Positions 8,172 through 17,638 of a stretch of 64,000 nucleotides of DNA are shown here, piece by piece. Below the pieces are notes generated by a model, which worked only from the letters and a program-made list of their open reading frames with translations, searched no databases and was not told where the DNA came from. Source of the stretch: Leptospira meyeri (GTDB taxonomy: Bacteria; Spirochaetota; Leptospiria; Leptospirales; Leptospiraceae). The stretch lies in NCBI RefSeq assembly GCF_004368965.1, contig NZ_SORO01000003.1, positions 186,001 through 250,000 on the forward strand, in the 5' to 3' direction. The translations under genes were made by a program, and so were the position numbers. The stretch's first letter is position 1; every line of letters begins with the position of its first letter.

Positions 8172-9164
8172 ATGGCACTGACTCACCCGCAATCAGCACT
8201 CTTTGCAGGAGAAAAACCTTTCCCTATCATCCCTGCTTGTGAACACTTCGCTGGATCTGAAAAACTCATCACTAAAGCCCTTGAGTTGCAAAATAAACTC
8301 GGTGGACTTTTCGACATCACGATGGACTGCGAAGACGGTGCCCAAACTGGAAAAGAAAAAGAACACGCTGAGATGATTGTTCGCATTCAAAATTCTGAAC
8401 TGAACAAACATAAGATGAGTGGAGTTCGTATCCATGATTATACAAACGAACATTGGAGAGGAGATGTCGATATCCTTGTTCCTGGAGCAGGAAATGTAAT
8501 TGCCTATATCACGATCCCAAAGCCGACAAAAGCAAGTCAGGTGAAAGAGCAAATCACTTACATTCAAGAAGCATGCAAAAAAGCAGGGATCAAAAGAGAA
8601 ATTCCAATTCACGTTTTGATTGAAACCCACGGGGCACTAAACGATGTATTCGAAATTGCTGCTCTTCCTTGGTTACAAGTTTTAGATTTTGGCTTAATGG
8701 ATTTTATTTCCGGACACCACGGTGCAATTCCAGCATCTTGTATGAAATCACCAGGCCAATTTGACCATGAACTTCTACGCCGCGGAAAATCAAATTTAGT
8801 AGCAGCAGCACTAATGAATGGAGTAATTCCTGCTCATAACGTAACTTTGGATCTAAAAAACATCTACCAAACGTATGCTGATGCAAAACGTGCGCATGAT
8901 GAATTCGGGTTTTTGCGAATGTGGTCCATTTATCCTGCACAAATCCAATCCATTTTGGATGCAATGGCTCCTAACTTTGCAGAAACGCAAACTGCTTGCG
9001 ACATTCTAATCAAAGCCCAAGACGCAGAATGGGGTCCGATCCAACATGACGGTGACTTACATGACCGCGCAACATACCGATATTTCTGGGAACTTGTCCA
9101 AAGAGCAAAACTCACAGGACAGAAACTTCCAGATGAAGTAGAAAAGAGATTCTTTTCAAACTAA
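8172..9164 (+). CDS. HpcH/HpaI aldolase/citrate lyase-type enzyme (malyl-CoA lyase-like)
   Basis: A 330-residue member of the CitE/malyl-CoA lyase fold family, which makes or breaks a C-C bond next to a CoA thioester. Family features include DITMDCEDGA near residue 50 (a metal- or substrate-binding acidic stretch), IHVLIETHGALNDVFEIA near 158 with the conserved Glu, and FGLMDFISGHHG near 185. The subtype cannot be fixed: L-malyl-CoA, beta-methylmalyl-CoA or citramalyl-CoA lyase are all possible. An AAAAAGG ribosome binding site precedes the ATG. No other pathway gene is adjacent. It is followed by two hairpins, the second with a T-tract. Confidence 0.8.
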   Translation: MALTHPQSALFAGEKPFPIIPACEHFAGSEKLITKALELQNKLGGLFDITMDCEDGAQTGKEKEHAEMIVRIQNSELNKHKMSGVRIHDYTNEHWRGDVDILVPGAGNVIAYITIPKPTKASQVKEQITYIQEACKKAGIKREIPIHVLIETHGALNDVFEIAALPWLQVLDFGLMDFISGHHGAIPASCMKSPGQFDHELLRRGKSNLVAAALMNGVIPAHNVTLDLKNIYQTYADAKRAHDEFGFLRMWSIYPAQIQSILDAMAPNFAETQTACDILIKAQDAEWGPIQHDGDLHDRATYRYFWELVQRAKLTGQKLPDEVEKRFFSN

Positions 9165-9186
9165 GAATTTTTTAACCATTGAAATT

Positions 9187-9218
9187 AGTGAGCGAGTTAC
9201 TTTGGGAACTGGCTCACT
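9187..9218 (+). other. Hairpin downstream of the lyase gene
   Basis: A 7-bp perfect inverted repeat (AGTGAGC at 9187-9193, GCTCACT at 9212-9218) with an inner AGTT/AACT pair. It lies 22 bp after the lyase stop codon and just before the terminator hairpin. It has no T-tract of its own. Confidence 0.45.
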
Positions 9219-9221
9219 TTG

Positions 9222-9276
9222 GTAAGTCGCAGGAAAAGGTAAGTCACTTTCCTTATTTAGCGACTTACTTTTTTTT
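9222..9276 (+). terminator. Rho-independent terminator of the lyase gene
   Basis: Nested stem: GTAAGTCGC (9222-9230) pairs with GCGACTTAC (9260-9268), and inside it AGGAAA (9231-9236) pairs with TTTCCT (9248-9253). Eight T residues follow at 9269-9276. The loop holds another GTAAGTCAC, part of the repeat family also seen at 3101, 8062 and 50931. Confidence 0.7.
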
Positions 9277-9548
9277 ACCAGCTTTCTAATTCAAAATCCA
9301 AACCCACACTCCTCAACGCCGCCTCTGCATCCAAAACGCAAAATCAATCCCAACCAGAACAGGATAGGAAAGCTAGAAAATATTCTCGCAAAGGATCTCC
9401 TTCTATACCGCCTTTTATGAGCAATTTAGCCCAGAAAAGGGAAAAAGAGGGTTCGATTCTCCAAAATTCCGTTTATACGGAAATATAATCCAATATATTG
9501 ATTTTTTGTTTGCAATAATGAACTGCGAATTAGTTACTGTCCTCACCT
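9277..9548. other. Rest of the 384-bp intergenic region before the porin gene
   Basis: After the two hairpins this stretch holds no supported gene. A short T-loop-like word near 9450 does not belong to a tRNA. The last 60 bp are AT-rich and must carry the porin promoter, but no convincing -35/-10 pair can be fixed by eye. Confidence 0.4.
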
Positions 9549-11357
9549 ATGAGCAAGCGAATATCAAAATCGACTCCCTTTCTTTTCCTTTCGGTTTCCA
9601 TCATTACGACAGTATTGCCAATAAGTGGTATTTATTCCCAAGCTGAACCGAATCCCAAAGTGGAAGTAATTTCCGAACCTCTACCCCAGCAGCCAAAAGA
9701 AGAAAAAAAAGAAGGTTATCAAAGCTCGCAAATCGGTAATCTCTCTGGCGAATATTTGAGAAGTCTGCAGGTCACGAGCAAACAAAGGAAGGCACTCCAA
9801 GAGAACAAAAGTCTTTGGTTTGCTGATAAGTTTCGGGTTGGCTTTGGCATCCGTCCCAAAGTGGATTCCTTAAATAATACGGATTTTGATAAATCGACAC
9901 CTGATAACAGAAACAATGCGTTGACTCAAACACAATTTTATATCTTAGGAGATATCAACGAAAATGTTCTATTTAAGATAACTTTACAAGATGTACGCCT
10001 TTGGGGAGGAGAGGTTGTCTCCAGCGCAAATGCCGAGCAAAAATATGCAGCTATTGCAAATGCAGGAACAACAGTTGACACTACTAAACAAAGAGAAGTT
10101 GCCATAAATAATTTTATGGGACTCCGAGAAGCATTTTTGGATTTAAAAACAACGAACCAGGCATTCAGATTAAGGACAGGTAGGCAAATTTTAGAATTTG
10201 GAGATGGTCGGATTCTTGGTTCTAGAAATGATAGCTTAAATGGAAACTCATTTGATGCACTCAGATTTACTGGTAAAATCAGCAATCATACATTGGACGT
10301 TTTTGGATCTGTCATTGGAGCAGAAAATAACTCAAATAGCCTTGTATCAAACAATTCTACAAAGTTAGGTGGTGTAGGAGATTCTTATTACGGGGGTGCT
10401 CATTATAACTGGAAAGTAGCAGATTGGTTTGGAATCGATTTATATAATTACAGTTTATTCAAACAACAAAGAAAAGCATCTGCTCCACCAACCCTTTCAG
10501 AGACAAGAAACTACCGTGGTGACGATCAACTGAATACTTCAGGATTTCGACTAACCAATAGAACAAAAAATAATGCACTTCCTGATACAACCGGAATTGA
10601 TTGGATGGTGGAAGCAGCTTGGCAAACTGGTTTTAATGGAGAAAGAGTAACTCCGGATTGGTTGAATCAAAATGGAATTTACTCAACAAATCAAAAAACT
10701 GGGGAACCACCTCCGTTTTCAGAAGCAGTTCGATATAAAGCAAATATCGTTGCAGTCCAACTTGGTTATACGCCCGTAAAAGAATTTCGAATTGGAATAC
10801 AATATGTACAAGCATCAGGTGATCCAAATCGAAATGATTCTAGTGTCGCAACATACAATCCACTATTTGCAACAAGACGGATGGCAGGAGGTTCCTTACC
10901 ATTTGCAGGAAATGGGAACTCAGGCCTTGTCTTTTGGCAAAATATCAAAGACTATTCCTTACACCTAAAATATGAATCCTCAAATTATGGAACTTTTATC
11001 ATCAACCCACATTGGTATTATAAAGTGAAACTACAAGATGGATATTATGATAACAATAATTATGTTTCTGGAAGTAAGGCAACAGGAGAAACAGCATCAA
11101 CAGAAGATTATTTTAATGCGGAAGCATATAATCCTACAAAGCCAAAATTAGGAAATTTAGTAGCTACAGAATTAAACTTTATCTATATCATCACTCCATT
11201 TGAAAATGTATCGTTTTGGTTTGGTGCAACCGTAATTAAAGCTGGTGATACTATTCGCAACCAAAAGAATAATCCATTGGAAACAGACCCTCTACATCGA
11301 TATGATTTGAGTCCAACTGCTACAATGGCTACATTCCAAACAGTATTTGCGATTTAA
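9549..11357 (+). CDS. Outer-membrane beta-barrel porin, alginate-export-like family
   Basis: A 602-residue secreted protein with a signal peptide (hydrophobic up to about residue 30), a proline/lysine-rich linker, then a conserved entry motif near residue 65 (NLSGEYLRSLQVTSKQRKAL). The rest is a repeated pattern of amphipathic strands with many aromatic, Asn and Gly residues, as in large outer-membrane barrels of the alginate-export type (RTGRQILEFGDGRILGSR is a recognisable stretch). It probably lets a solute or exported polymer cross the outer membrane; the substrate is unknown. A close paralogue begins at 62306. It stands alone between the lyase terminator and the convergent chemotaxis receptor gene. 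Confidence 0.75.
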   Translation: MSKRISKSTPFLFLSVSIITTVLPISGIYSQAEPNPKVEVISEPLPQQPKEEKKEGYQSSQIGNLSGEYLRSLQVTSKQRKALQENKSLWFADKFRVGFGIRPKVDSLNNTDFDKSTPDNRNNALTQTQFYILGDINENVLFKITLQDVRLWGGEVVSSANAEQKYAAIANAGTTVDTTKQREVAINNFMGLREAFLDLKTTNQAFRLRTGRQILEFGDGRILGSRNDSLNGNSFDALRFTGKISNHTLDVFGSVIGAENNSNSLVSNNSTKLGGVGDSYYGGAHYNWKVADWFGIDLYNYSLFKQQRKASAPPTLSETRNYRGDDQLNTSGFRLTNRTKNNALPDTTGIDWMVEAAWQTGFNGERVTPDWLNQNGIYSTNQKTGEPPPFSEAVRYKANIVAVQLGYTPVKEFRIGIQYVQASGDPNRNDSSVATYNPLFATRRMAGGSLPFAGNGNSGLVFWQNIKDYSLHLKYESSNYGTFIINPHWYYKVKLQDGYYDNNNYVSGSKATGETASTEDYFNAEAYNPTKPKLGNLVATELNFIYIITPFENVSFWFGATVIKAGDTIRNQKNNPLETDPLHRYDLSPTATMATFQTVFAI

Positions 11358-11416
11358 AAAGTGAACCGCAAATACTGTGATCACATGTTATGTTGCAGAA
11401 AACTAGAAACTAAAAA

Positions 11417-13489
11417 TTACTTTAGCTTAAACCTTTCTACTTGAGTGGAAAGGTAGGAAGCTTGAGAAGCAATCTCTGCCGCGACAATTGTTAGCTGGTC
11501 AGAACCGGTTGCAACATCTTGGGTACCATTCGAGATACTAATGATTGTTTTGGATATCTCTTCTGTTGCTCTTTTTTGCTCAAATACTGCATCTTCGATT
11601 TGTAAATTCAAGTTGGTGAGTAAATTAGAATTTTGAGCGATGTCTTTCGCATTATTTTCTTGTAAGAGCACTGATTCCAAAACCCTTGTTGCGGATGTTT
11701 CAAATTCTTTCACTCGGCTATTCAGTAAATTTAAGACCTGCGCCGCTTCGGTTACCTTTTTGTTTCCGTTTTCTACAGCTGAGTTTGTAGATATAACAAG
11801 ATCGCCAATTTCTTTTACAGAAGCACCAGTTTGTAATGCAAGTTTCCCAATCTCTTCAGCAACTACTGCAAACCCTCTCCCTGCGTCACCAGCTCTTGCG
11901 GCTTCAATCGCAGCATTTAAGGCCAATAAATTTGTTTTTTCAGAAATTTCGGTTATGATATCCAAAACTTCACTAATTCGTTCTGCTTTTTCACCAATGT
12001 CTTCCATAGCTTTTGTAGATTCATTCATTGCAGTTTCACCTACAACTGCATGTTCCCTCGATTCAGAGGCAAACTTGGCAAGATATTCCATTTCCTTATT
12101 AATATTTTGAACTTCTTCTCTAAGAGTTAATACTGATTTATCGATTTCTTTCATTTTGACAACAGCATCCTCCATTGACTTACCAACATTGTCAGCGGAA
12201 GCAGATAATTCTTCAATAGCAGCAGAAGATTCTTCAGCGGCTGATGCTTGTGTTTGTGATGTGTCAGAAAGATTTTGTGAGGTGGAAGCCATCTTGTTTG
12301 ATTGACTACCTAGTTTTTCAACAGTGGATTTTATGTCGGCAATGATAGAAACTAAACTGTTTTTCATTCGATTCATTGAATGTAACAAACTACCAATTTC
12401 ATCCTGGTTGATTTCCTCCGCATTGATGGCCAGGTTTCCATTGGCAATTTCTGAAGAAAATTCCATAGCCTTTTCTAAACGATTACTAATTTGTTTTTTA
12501 AATACAAAGTTAAGAAAAAATAGAACCACTACTAAAATGGCAATTGAAATAAACGTCGTACTTAAAATGACTTTGCGAATTTGATCACTAAAAATCGAAT
12601 CCGGGATACTAACCTGCAGAGCCCAAAACTGCGGATCTTTTCCAATATGAAAAGGAGAGAAGTAATCGGTATATCCGTCATGTTGGATCGTAAAACTTTT
12701 CCCCAACTTAAGATTCTCTAAATAAAATTTAAGATGATCAGGATTTTCTATTTTTTTTCCTAGTTTTGTTTGGTCTTGTCCATACATCACATAAGTTCCA
12801 TTAGATGACAAAAATGCAATTCTCCCTTGTCCACGAAAAGGCCTAGCCTCTCCAATTTTTTCTTGGAGCGTTGCGATATCTAAGTCGATCCCGGCTGCAC
12901 CTAAAAATTTACCCTTGGGATATATTGGTACGACAAGAGATATCATTTGGATCTTTTTTCCACCCGCCAAATATTCGTAAGGTCCAAATACTTTTGCTTT
13001 ATTTGATTTTTTAACTTGAAGGTAATAGTCCCCTGCTCCATTCGGATTATCATAATCCACTAATGGTTCCAAATTTATTTTTCCATCCGGCGTGTGATGC
13101 AAATATGGAATAAATCTACCTGTTTTATCATGGCCAGGTTTTCCAACAAAAGCTGAATCACGTCCTTCATAGGCATTCGGCTCATAACAAAGCCAAATGG
13201 CGAAAATATCATCGTTACGTTCGAGAATCTCTTTCATACTACTGATGATAGAATCTCTCGGAGGTGAGGTATAAAACAAAGCAAATCGGAATCCCCGAAT
13301 CACACCCATCATAGCATTGAGGTGTTCTTGGATTTCAAACGACCATTTTTCGGAAGTGACTTTTGAATTTTCCTTAATTTCAGCATTTAGGTCAGTGGCT
13401 GTGCGATAGATTTGAAAGGTGGTTAACACAACAAATCCAATAAACAAAATTCCTGCGATGGAAAGAGAGACCCTTTGGCGTATACTCAT
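11417..13489 (-). CDS. Methyl-accepting chemotaxis protein with dCache-type sensor
   Basis: A 690-residue transmembrane chemoreceptor. TM1 spans about residues 9-29, a periplasmic dCache-like sensor about 35-300, TM2 about 308-330, and HAMP about 330-384; the cytosolic signalling coiled coil runs to the end. The invariant hairpin tip that binds CheA/CheW is at 517-548 ([21 protein letters not shown]). The sensor contains the [13 protein letters not shown] and DYYLQ stretches typical of double-Cache domains, which often bind amino acids or other small ligands. The C terminus has no CheR/CheB tethering pentapeptide. It is transcribed alone, convergent with the porin gene. Confidence 0.9.
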   Translation of the reverse strand: MSIRQRVSLSIAGILFIGFVVLTTFQIYRTATDLNAEIKENSKVTSEKWSFEIQEHLNAMMGVIRGFRFALFYTSPPRDSIISSMKEILERNDDIFAIWLCYEPNAYEGRDSAFVGKPGHDKTGRFIPYLHHTPDGKINLEPLVDYDNPNGAGDYYLQVKKSNKAKVFGPYEYLAGGKKIQMISLVVPIYPKGKFLGAAGIDLDIATLQEKIGEARPFRGQGRIAFLSSNGTYVMYGQDQTKLGKKIENPDHLKFYLENLKLGKSFTIQHDGYTDYFSPFHIGKDPQFWALQVSIPDSIFSDQIRKVILSTTFISIAILVVVLFFLNFVFKKQISNRLEKAMEFSSEIANGNLAINAEEINQDEIGSLLHSMNRMKNSLVSIIADIKSTVEKLGSQSNKMASTSQNLSDTSQTQASAAEESSAAIEELSASADNVGKSMEDAVVKMKEIDKSVLTLREEVQNINKEMEYLAKFASESREHAVVGETAMNESTKAMEDIGEKAERISEVLDIITEISEKTNLLALNAAIEAARAGDAGRGFAVVAEEIGKLALQTGASVKEIGDLVISTNSAVENGNKKVTEAAQVLNLLNSRVKEFETSATRVLESVLLQENNAKDIAQNSNLLTNLNLQIEDAVFEQKRATEEISKTIISISNGTQDVATGSDQLTIVAAEIASQASYLSTQVERFKLK

Positions 13490-13768
13490 AAAGATCGATC
13501 TTAGGTGTTTTCTATTTTTTGTAAATAGATTACCTATTCTTAAGTTTGAAATCCGGATATTAGATTTGGTAAGAAATTAATTTCCAAATTCCACATTCTT
13601 ATTTTTGGTAGTTTTACTAAGATTGAGTTCTCTGCCCGCTGGTTTTACCTAGAAAACAATCAAAATAATTTGTCACATGAGATTTAGATCTCCCATTTGG
13701 TAGAGAGTTTTACCGTTTTTTTGCGAGACTCATCGGCGACACCCATCTGATCAGTGTTACTTTTTCAT
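13490..13768. other. Intergenic region, part of 369 bp without a gene
   Basis: AT-rich, holding the promoter of the chemoreceptor gene on the minus strand. Apart from the FecR terminator at 13769-13814 I see no gene, repeat or RNA in it. Confidence 0.4.
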
Positions 13769-13814
13769 AAAAAAACCGAACACCGTAGAGTTTTGTGATC
13801 CATTAGATGTTCGG
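13769..13814 (-). terminator. Rho-independent terminator of the FecR lipoprotein gene
   Basis: On the minus strand, CCGAACA (13814-13808) pairs with TGTTCGG (13782-13776), followed at once by a run of T (13775-13769). It lies 45 bp beyond the FecR gene stop codon. Confidence 0.7.
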
Positions 13815-13858
13815 CGATTTAGGAAAAGGAAAAGTGCTTTTTTGAGAATCAAAAAACC

Positions 13859-15001
13859 TTATTTTTTTACCTTGGTTTTTACGGAGAAATTTTTGTACTC
13901 TACATATTCAATATCATCAATTGAAAGTTGGAACACACCTTTCGTTGAATGAACAATGAAAATATCACCTAACTGAGCAACTACGGCTCCAGAAAGAACA
14001 TCTCCATTTGATTTATGAATTGTTTCTAAAACGCTGTAATGATTATGAATTTCTTCCTCATCATCCAAACCGGTTTTTGTTGCATCAGCGGCAATTTTAT
14101 TTAATGCTTCGGTCCTTTTCCCTGCATGTTCTTTCTCGATTGCAGAAACCGTTATTTCAGATGGATTGGATAGGTTGTCTTTTGGAGCATCAATTTGTTT
14201 TTTTACTGTTTCTGAACTAATCGAAACAAGAGTTTCTGCTTCGGCCTTTTCTTGAGGCGTGACGATACTTTCTTTTTTGGATAAACCACTATCAAAATCA
14301 GAAAAGCCTGTTAATTCTTCATTTGTTAACGCATTTGCTGCTACTTTTGCATTGATTAAATACACAAGTTCATTTAAGTTTGGATTTACTTCCAAACGTT
14401 CACCAGGTTCCAAAACAACTTCGTTTTCTTCCAGAGTTTTCACTAAACGGTTGTAATTCTCCACAGAAAGTCCTTCATTAATTTCTATAAGTTTAGGAGA
14501 AGTTTTGAAAGCAACGGACACTGCACCTTCATAAACTTTCACTTTTGGAACAGAACCTTTTTCCAATTCAAATGAAAAAACTGTTCCACGTACACCAGCC
14601 ACCATCGTAGGAGAAGTTACAGAAAGATTCTGCGAGGATTTTAATTTTACTGATTTTACAAGTAGGTTTCCTGCCCATAAATGAAGTTCCGTATTAGGAC
14701 GATTCTCTCCAGCAATATCTCGAAACAATACATCGGAATTATCTTTGATACGGATCACTTCCCCTCGGTATGTTTGTAAATCGACCCGTCCAAGTTTGGA
14801 AAGAACCCGATCCCCTGGTCGAACGACATCTCCAATTTTTGCTTTGGCTTCTTTACCTTGCGATAGAATCGTAATATTTCCCTGCAAAAAAGTGACCACT
14901 GCACCAGCAGTTTTGTCGTCTGCAGCATTCGACCCAAACTGGAAGCGACTGCATTGTAAGGAAAAGAAAAGGATTGGGATAAGGATCATTTTTGTTTTCA
15001 T
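13859..15001 (-). CDS. FecR-domain lipoprotein
   Basis: A 380-residue lipoprotein: signal peptide MKTKMILIPILFFSLQC with Cys17 as lipid site. Residues about 30-180 form a FecR domain, seen in VRPGDRVLSKLGRVDLQTYRG, LHLWAGNLLVKSV and VTSPTMVAGVRGTVFSFE. The remainder is charged and low in hydrophobics, with a strand-rich end (DIFIVHSTKGVFQLSIDDIEYVEY). In Leptospira many FecR-domain lipoproteins occur without a TonB sensor system, so iron signalling should not be assumed; no sigma factor or receptor is nearby. A TTG at 15013 is possible, but the ATG at 15001 gives a standard signal peptide. Confidence 0.75.
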   Translation of the reverse strand: MKTKMILIPILFFSLQCSRFQFGSNAADDKTAGAVVTFLQGNITILSQGKEAKAKIGDVVRPGDRVLSKLGRVDLQTYRGEVIRIKDNSDVLFRDIAGENRPNTELHLWAGNLLVKSVKLKSSQNLSVTSPTMVAGVRGTVFSFELEKGSVPKVKVYEGAVSVAFKTSPKLIEINEGLSVENYNRLVKTLEENEVVLEPGERLEVNPNLNELVYLINAKVAANALTNEELTGFSDFDSGLSKKESIVTPQEKAEAETLVSISSETVKKQIDAPKDNLSNPSEITVSAIEKEHAGKRTEALNKIAADATKTGLDDEEEIHNHYSVLETIHKSNGDVLSGAVVAQLGDIFIVHSTKGVFQLSIDDIEYVEYKNFSVKTKVKK

Positions 15002-15384
15002 ATTTTTTTCCAACTAAGCCCTGTATTAGGAGAAACAATTCAAAGTAATCCCATTTTCAAATTTGTAAAAACAAATTTTTTTTTTAGAAAATTAAATTGG
15101 TTTTTGCCAAAATTACAACTAAACACTATATAATTGCGACAGTAGACGCGAACCTGATAAAAAACAGATTGTAGATGTCTTTTCGAAAGTTTTCAGGGAT
15201 TCGGTGGTTCCCGGCACAAAAACAATTGGAGACAGGATCAGAAACACTGTCAATGGTTTCCGAAATTGGACCAATAAACAAGAGTTTACCGCCAAAAACT
15301 CGACCTAGATGGACAGAGAAAACTCACAAATTTTCCTTGGTCTCAAAATGGATCCATACCATAGGAGAAAAAATAATCCTAAAT

Positions 15385-16668
15385 TTATTTTCGTAAATCC
15401 GATATTTTTTTACCAAAATCGGAAGACCGACTCAAAAGTTTTGGTTTTCCAATGAGTTGCGATTGGTAAATACTTGTATGACCAGACACAATATATGCAA
15501 TCCAGGTCGCCATAAAAAAAAGAATTCCTGCCTCCCATCCAAATAATTCCATTCCCATAATTGCAGAAGCAAGAGGAGTATTACTTGCCCCTGCAAAAAC
15601 AGAAATAAAGCCAAGAGCAGCAAACAATGATAAATGTGTGGGATCAAAATAACCAAAAATATTTCCTAAACTAGCACCTATAAAAAATAAAGGAGTCACC
15701 TCCCCTCCCTTAAAACCAGAACCAATTGTAACAACCGTTAGGAGTGCCTTTAAAAGAAATGTTTCTATGGGCAGTTGAATATGGAATGCTGATTGGATTG
15801 TAGGAAGTCCCAACCCCAAATAAACTGGGCTGATCCCAAATCCAATCAAAAGGATAATGATGATTCCACCTACCAATGGCCGAAGAGGCGAATACCCAAT
15901 CAAATCGGAAAACCATTGAGATACATTGTGAACAAGCGAACTGAATGATCGAGCAACTAAACCAGAAACAATTGCGATAGTGACTAAAAAGACAATGATA
16001 GTTCCATTTAAATCGATGGGAATTTTTGGATAATGAGAATGTCCTGTTCCCCAAAACAAACAAACCCAATTTGCAAGATAAGCTGCTACTAAAGAAGGAA
16101 AAAGTAAATTCCAGCGATAATTTCCGAGGCGAATTACTTCTATAGAAAAAATAGTAGCAGCCAATGGAGTTCCAAATACAGAACTAAAACCAGCACTAAT
16201 TCCAAGTATTATCAAAATTTGTTGGTCTTTAATTTTGAAAGGAAACAAACGGACCAGCTGATGAGCGATGGCTCCCCCCATTTGTACAGCAGTCCCTTCT
16301 CTCCCTGCCGAACCACCAAATAAATGGGTGATGATCGTTCCCAAAAATACCAATGGAGCCATGCGGATCGGAATGATCGAAGAGGGAGAATGAATTTCTT
16401 CTATGAGTAGATTATTCCCCTTACTTACATTTTTTCCATATCGAAAATAAAACCAACCGATGGTGAATCCTGCTAGAGGAAGAAAATAAACCAGCCAGGA
16501 ATATAACTCTCGTAACTGACTTACTTTTTCTAGTGCGACGAGAAATAAAGCCGATGCGGAACCAACAAGGACCGCAATCCATCCTATGACAATGATCCAT
16601 TGAATTCCAAGGGAAAGTGTTTGGAATTTGGAATTGGTATTCTTAGGATTCGAGTTAGAATTTTCCAT
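15385..16668 (-). CDS. CLC-F type fluoride/proton antiporter
   Basis: A polytopic membrane protein of 427 residues in the CLC family. Its signature residues match the fluoride-exporting CLC-F clade rather than chloride CLCs: GNNLL at 84-88 where chloride CLCs have GSGIP, GREGT at 122-126 instead of GREGP, and GGEVTP at 321-326 instead of GxFxP. It would expel fluoride from the cytoplasm using the proton gradient. It starts at the ATG at 16668, with AAAAGG upstream. No crcB-type fluoride riboswitch could be seen upstream. It is divergent from an ArsR regulator, and a perfect 12-bp inverted repeat between them may control both. Confidence 0.8.
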   Translation of the reverse strand: MENSNSNPKNTNSKFQTLSLGIQWIIVIGWIAVLVGSASALFLVALEKVSQLRELYSWLVYFLPLAGFTIGWFYFRYGKNVSKGNNLLIEEIHSPSSIIPIRMAPLVFLGTIITHLFGGSAGREGTAVQMGGAIAHQLVRLFPFKIKDQQILIILGISAGFSSVFGTPLAATIFSIEVIRLGNYRWNLLFPSLVAAYLANWVCLFWGTGHSHYPKIPIDLNGTIIVFLVTIAIVSGLVARSFSSLVHNVSQWFSDLIGYSPLRPLVGGIIIILLIGFGISPVYLGLGLPTIQSAFHIQLPIETFLLKALLTVVTIGSGFKGGEVTPLFFIGASLGNIFGYFDPTHLSLFAALGFISVFAGASNTPLASAIMGMELFGWEAGILFFMATWIAYIVSGHTSIYQSQLIGKPKLLSRSSDFGKKISDLRK

Positions 16669-16735
16669 CAACTTACCTTTTCCATCAAATGGAAATAGAT
16701 CTTGCCGAAAACTAACTTTTCAAAATTCAAAATTT

Positions 16736-16763
16736 CAATACTTAGGTATTGACCTAAGTATTG
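16736..16763. promoter_or_regulatory. Probable ArsR-family operator (12-bp inverted repeat)
   Basis: CAATACTTAGGT (16736-16747) and ACCTAAGTATTG (16752-16763) are perfect inverted repeats around a 4-bp centre. The site lies 20 bp before the ArsR ATG and 68 bp from the CLC-F start, in the divergent promoter region. This is the usual place and size for an ArsR autoregulatory operator. Confidence 0.65.
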
Positions 16764-16783
16764 AAATCAATTATCATGTCAAA

Positions 16784-17119
16784 ATGGTCAAAAGGAACTA
16801 CAGCATTGATGTTGTTTTGCATGCCTTATCCGATCCGACAAGGCGACAAGTCATCGAACGTTTAGGAAATGGACCAAGAAGTGTAAGTGATTTGGCATTG
16901 CCATTTTCGATGGCTATGCCTTCTTTCATGCAACATTTGGATATTTTGGAATCTTCCCAACTGATCTATACTGAAAAAGTTGGAAGGGTTCGTATTTGTT
17001 ACTTAAACCAGAATCCATTTTCCGTTATGGAAAATTGGTTACAGGTGCAAAAATCACAATGGGAAACTAGGTTAAATCAACTGGACTCATTTTTATTAAA
17101 AACGCGGGGGAAAATATGA
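16784..17119 (+). CDS. ArsR family winged-helix regulator
   Basis: A 111-residue DNA-binding protein. [24 protein letters not shown] is the typical start of an ArsR winged helix, and [21 protein letters not shown] is the recognition helix-turn-helix. No metal-binding cysteine motif (CxCxxC) is visible, which fits the subclass that is paired with SRPBCC proteins and does not sense metals. The frame runs upstream to 16628, but the ATG at 16784 is the natural start. Its stop overlaps the next start as ATGA, so the two proteins are translated together. It probably represses its own transcript through the repeat at 16736-16763. Confidence 0.85.
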   Translation: MVKRNYSIDVVLHALSDPTRRQVIERLGNGPRSVSDLALPFSMAMPSFMQHLDILESSQLIYTEKVGRVRICYLNQNPFSVMENWLQVQKSQWETRLNQLDSFLLKTRGKI

Positions 17120-17604
17120 AGCAAGAATCAAATGAAACAATCAATCCCGAATTGGATTTGGTGTTGGAAAGAATCGTCGAAGTACCAGTGGAAATGGTTT
17201 GGAATGCTTGGACAAAACCAGAGCAATTAAAACATTGGTTTACGCCAGTACCCTGGAAAACGATTGATTGTAGGATCGATTTAAGACCCGGTGGAGAGTT
17301 TTATACTTTAATGCAATCACCAGAAGGAAATTTATTCCCAAATAACGGCTGTTTTCTGGAAGTGGTTCCAATGGAAAAACTGGTTTTCACCGACAGTCTA
17401 CTTTCAGGTTTTCGACCTTCAGGAAACAGCTTTATGACTGCGTTCGTTACAATGGAATCAATTGGAACTGCGACAAAATACAAAGCAGTTGCCAAACATA
17501 AAGACCCTGAAACAAAAAAACAACATGAAGACATGGGTTTTATGGATGGATGGGGTACCGCGCTAGACCAACTAGTCGCTTTTACAAAAACTTTACCACG
17601 ATAA
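17116..17604 (+). CDS. SRPBCC/AHSA1-domain protein
   Basis: A 162-residue START-like protein (activator of Hsp90 ATPase homologue type, the family often called SRPBCC). The motif [22 protein letters not shown] followed by [12 protein letters not shown] is diagnostic. It has a hydrophobic cavity fold, so it may bind a small hydrophobic ligand. It is the second gene of the ArsR-SRPBCC pair with ATGA overlap, an arrangement common in many bacteria. The ligand and the link to the divergent fluoride antiporter are not known. Confidence 0.85.
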   Translation: MKQESNETINPELDLVLERIVEVPVEMVWNAWTKPEQLKHWFTPVPWKTIDCRIDLRPGGEFYTLMQSPEGNLFPNNGCFLEVVPMEKLVFTDSLLSGFRPSGNSFMTAFVTMESIGTATKYKAVAKHKDPETKKQHEDMGFMDGWGTALDQLVAFTKTLPR

Positions 17605-17620
17605 AGAAAAATTATTGTTA

Positions 17621-17638
17621 GCCGTTATACGATAACGG
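17621..17638 (+). terminator. Hairpin at the end of the ArsR-SRPBCC operon
   Basis: An 8-bp perfect stem (GCCGTTAT, loop ACG, ATAACGGC) 16 bp after the SRPBCC stop. Only a short T-run follows on the plus strand, after a few more bases. It overlaps the last codons of the convergent acyltransferase gene. Confidence 0.4.

Noticed and set aside
7839..8181. Overlapping open frames on both strands across the GC-rich block
   Set aside because: They arise from the base composition of the hairpin cluster, encode Arg/Pro-rich low-complexity sequence, and lack ribosome sites.
9440..9470. T-loop-like word (GGGTTCGATTC) suggesting a tRNA
   Set aside because: The flanking bases do not form a 5-bp T stem, and no anticodon or acceptor arm can be drawn.
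15175..15396. 73-codon open frame on the plus strand before the CLC-F gene end
   Set aside because: It has no visible ribosome site, no recognisable motif, and overlaps the 3' end of the convergent antiporter gene by 12 bp.
16669..16783. Fluoride (crcB) riboswitch before the CLC-F gene
   Set aside because: The leader is short and AT-rich, and none of the conserved riboswitch segments was recognised.
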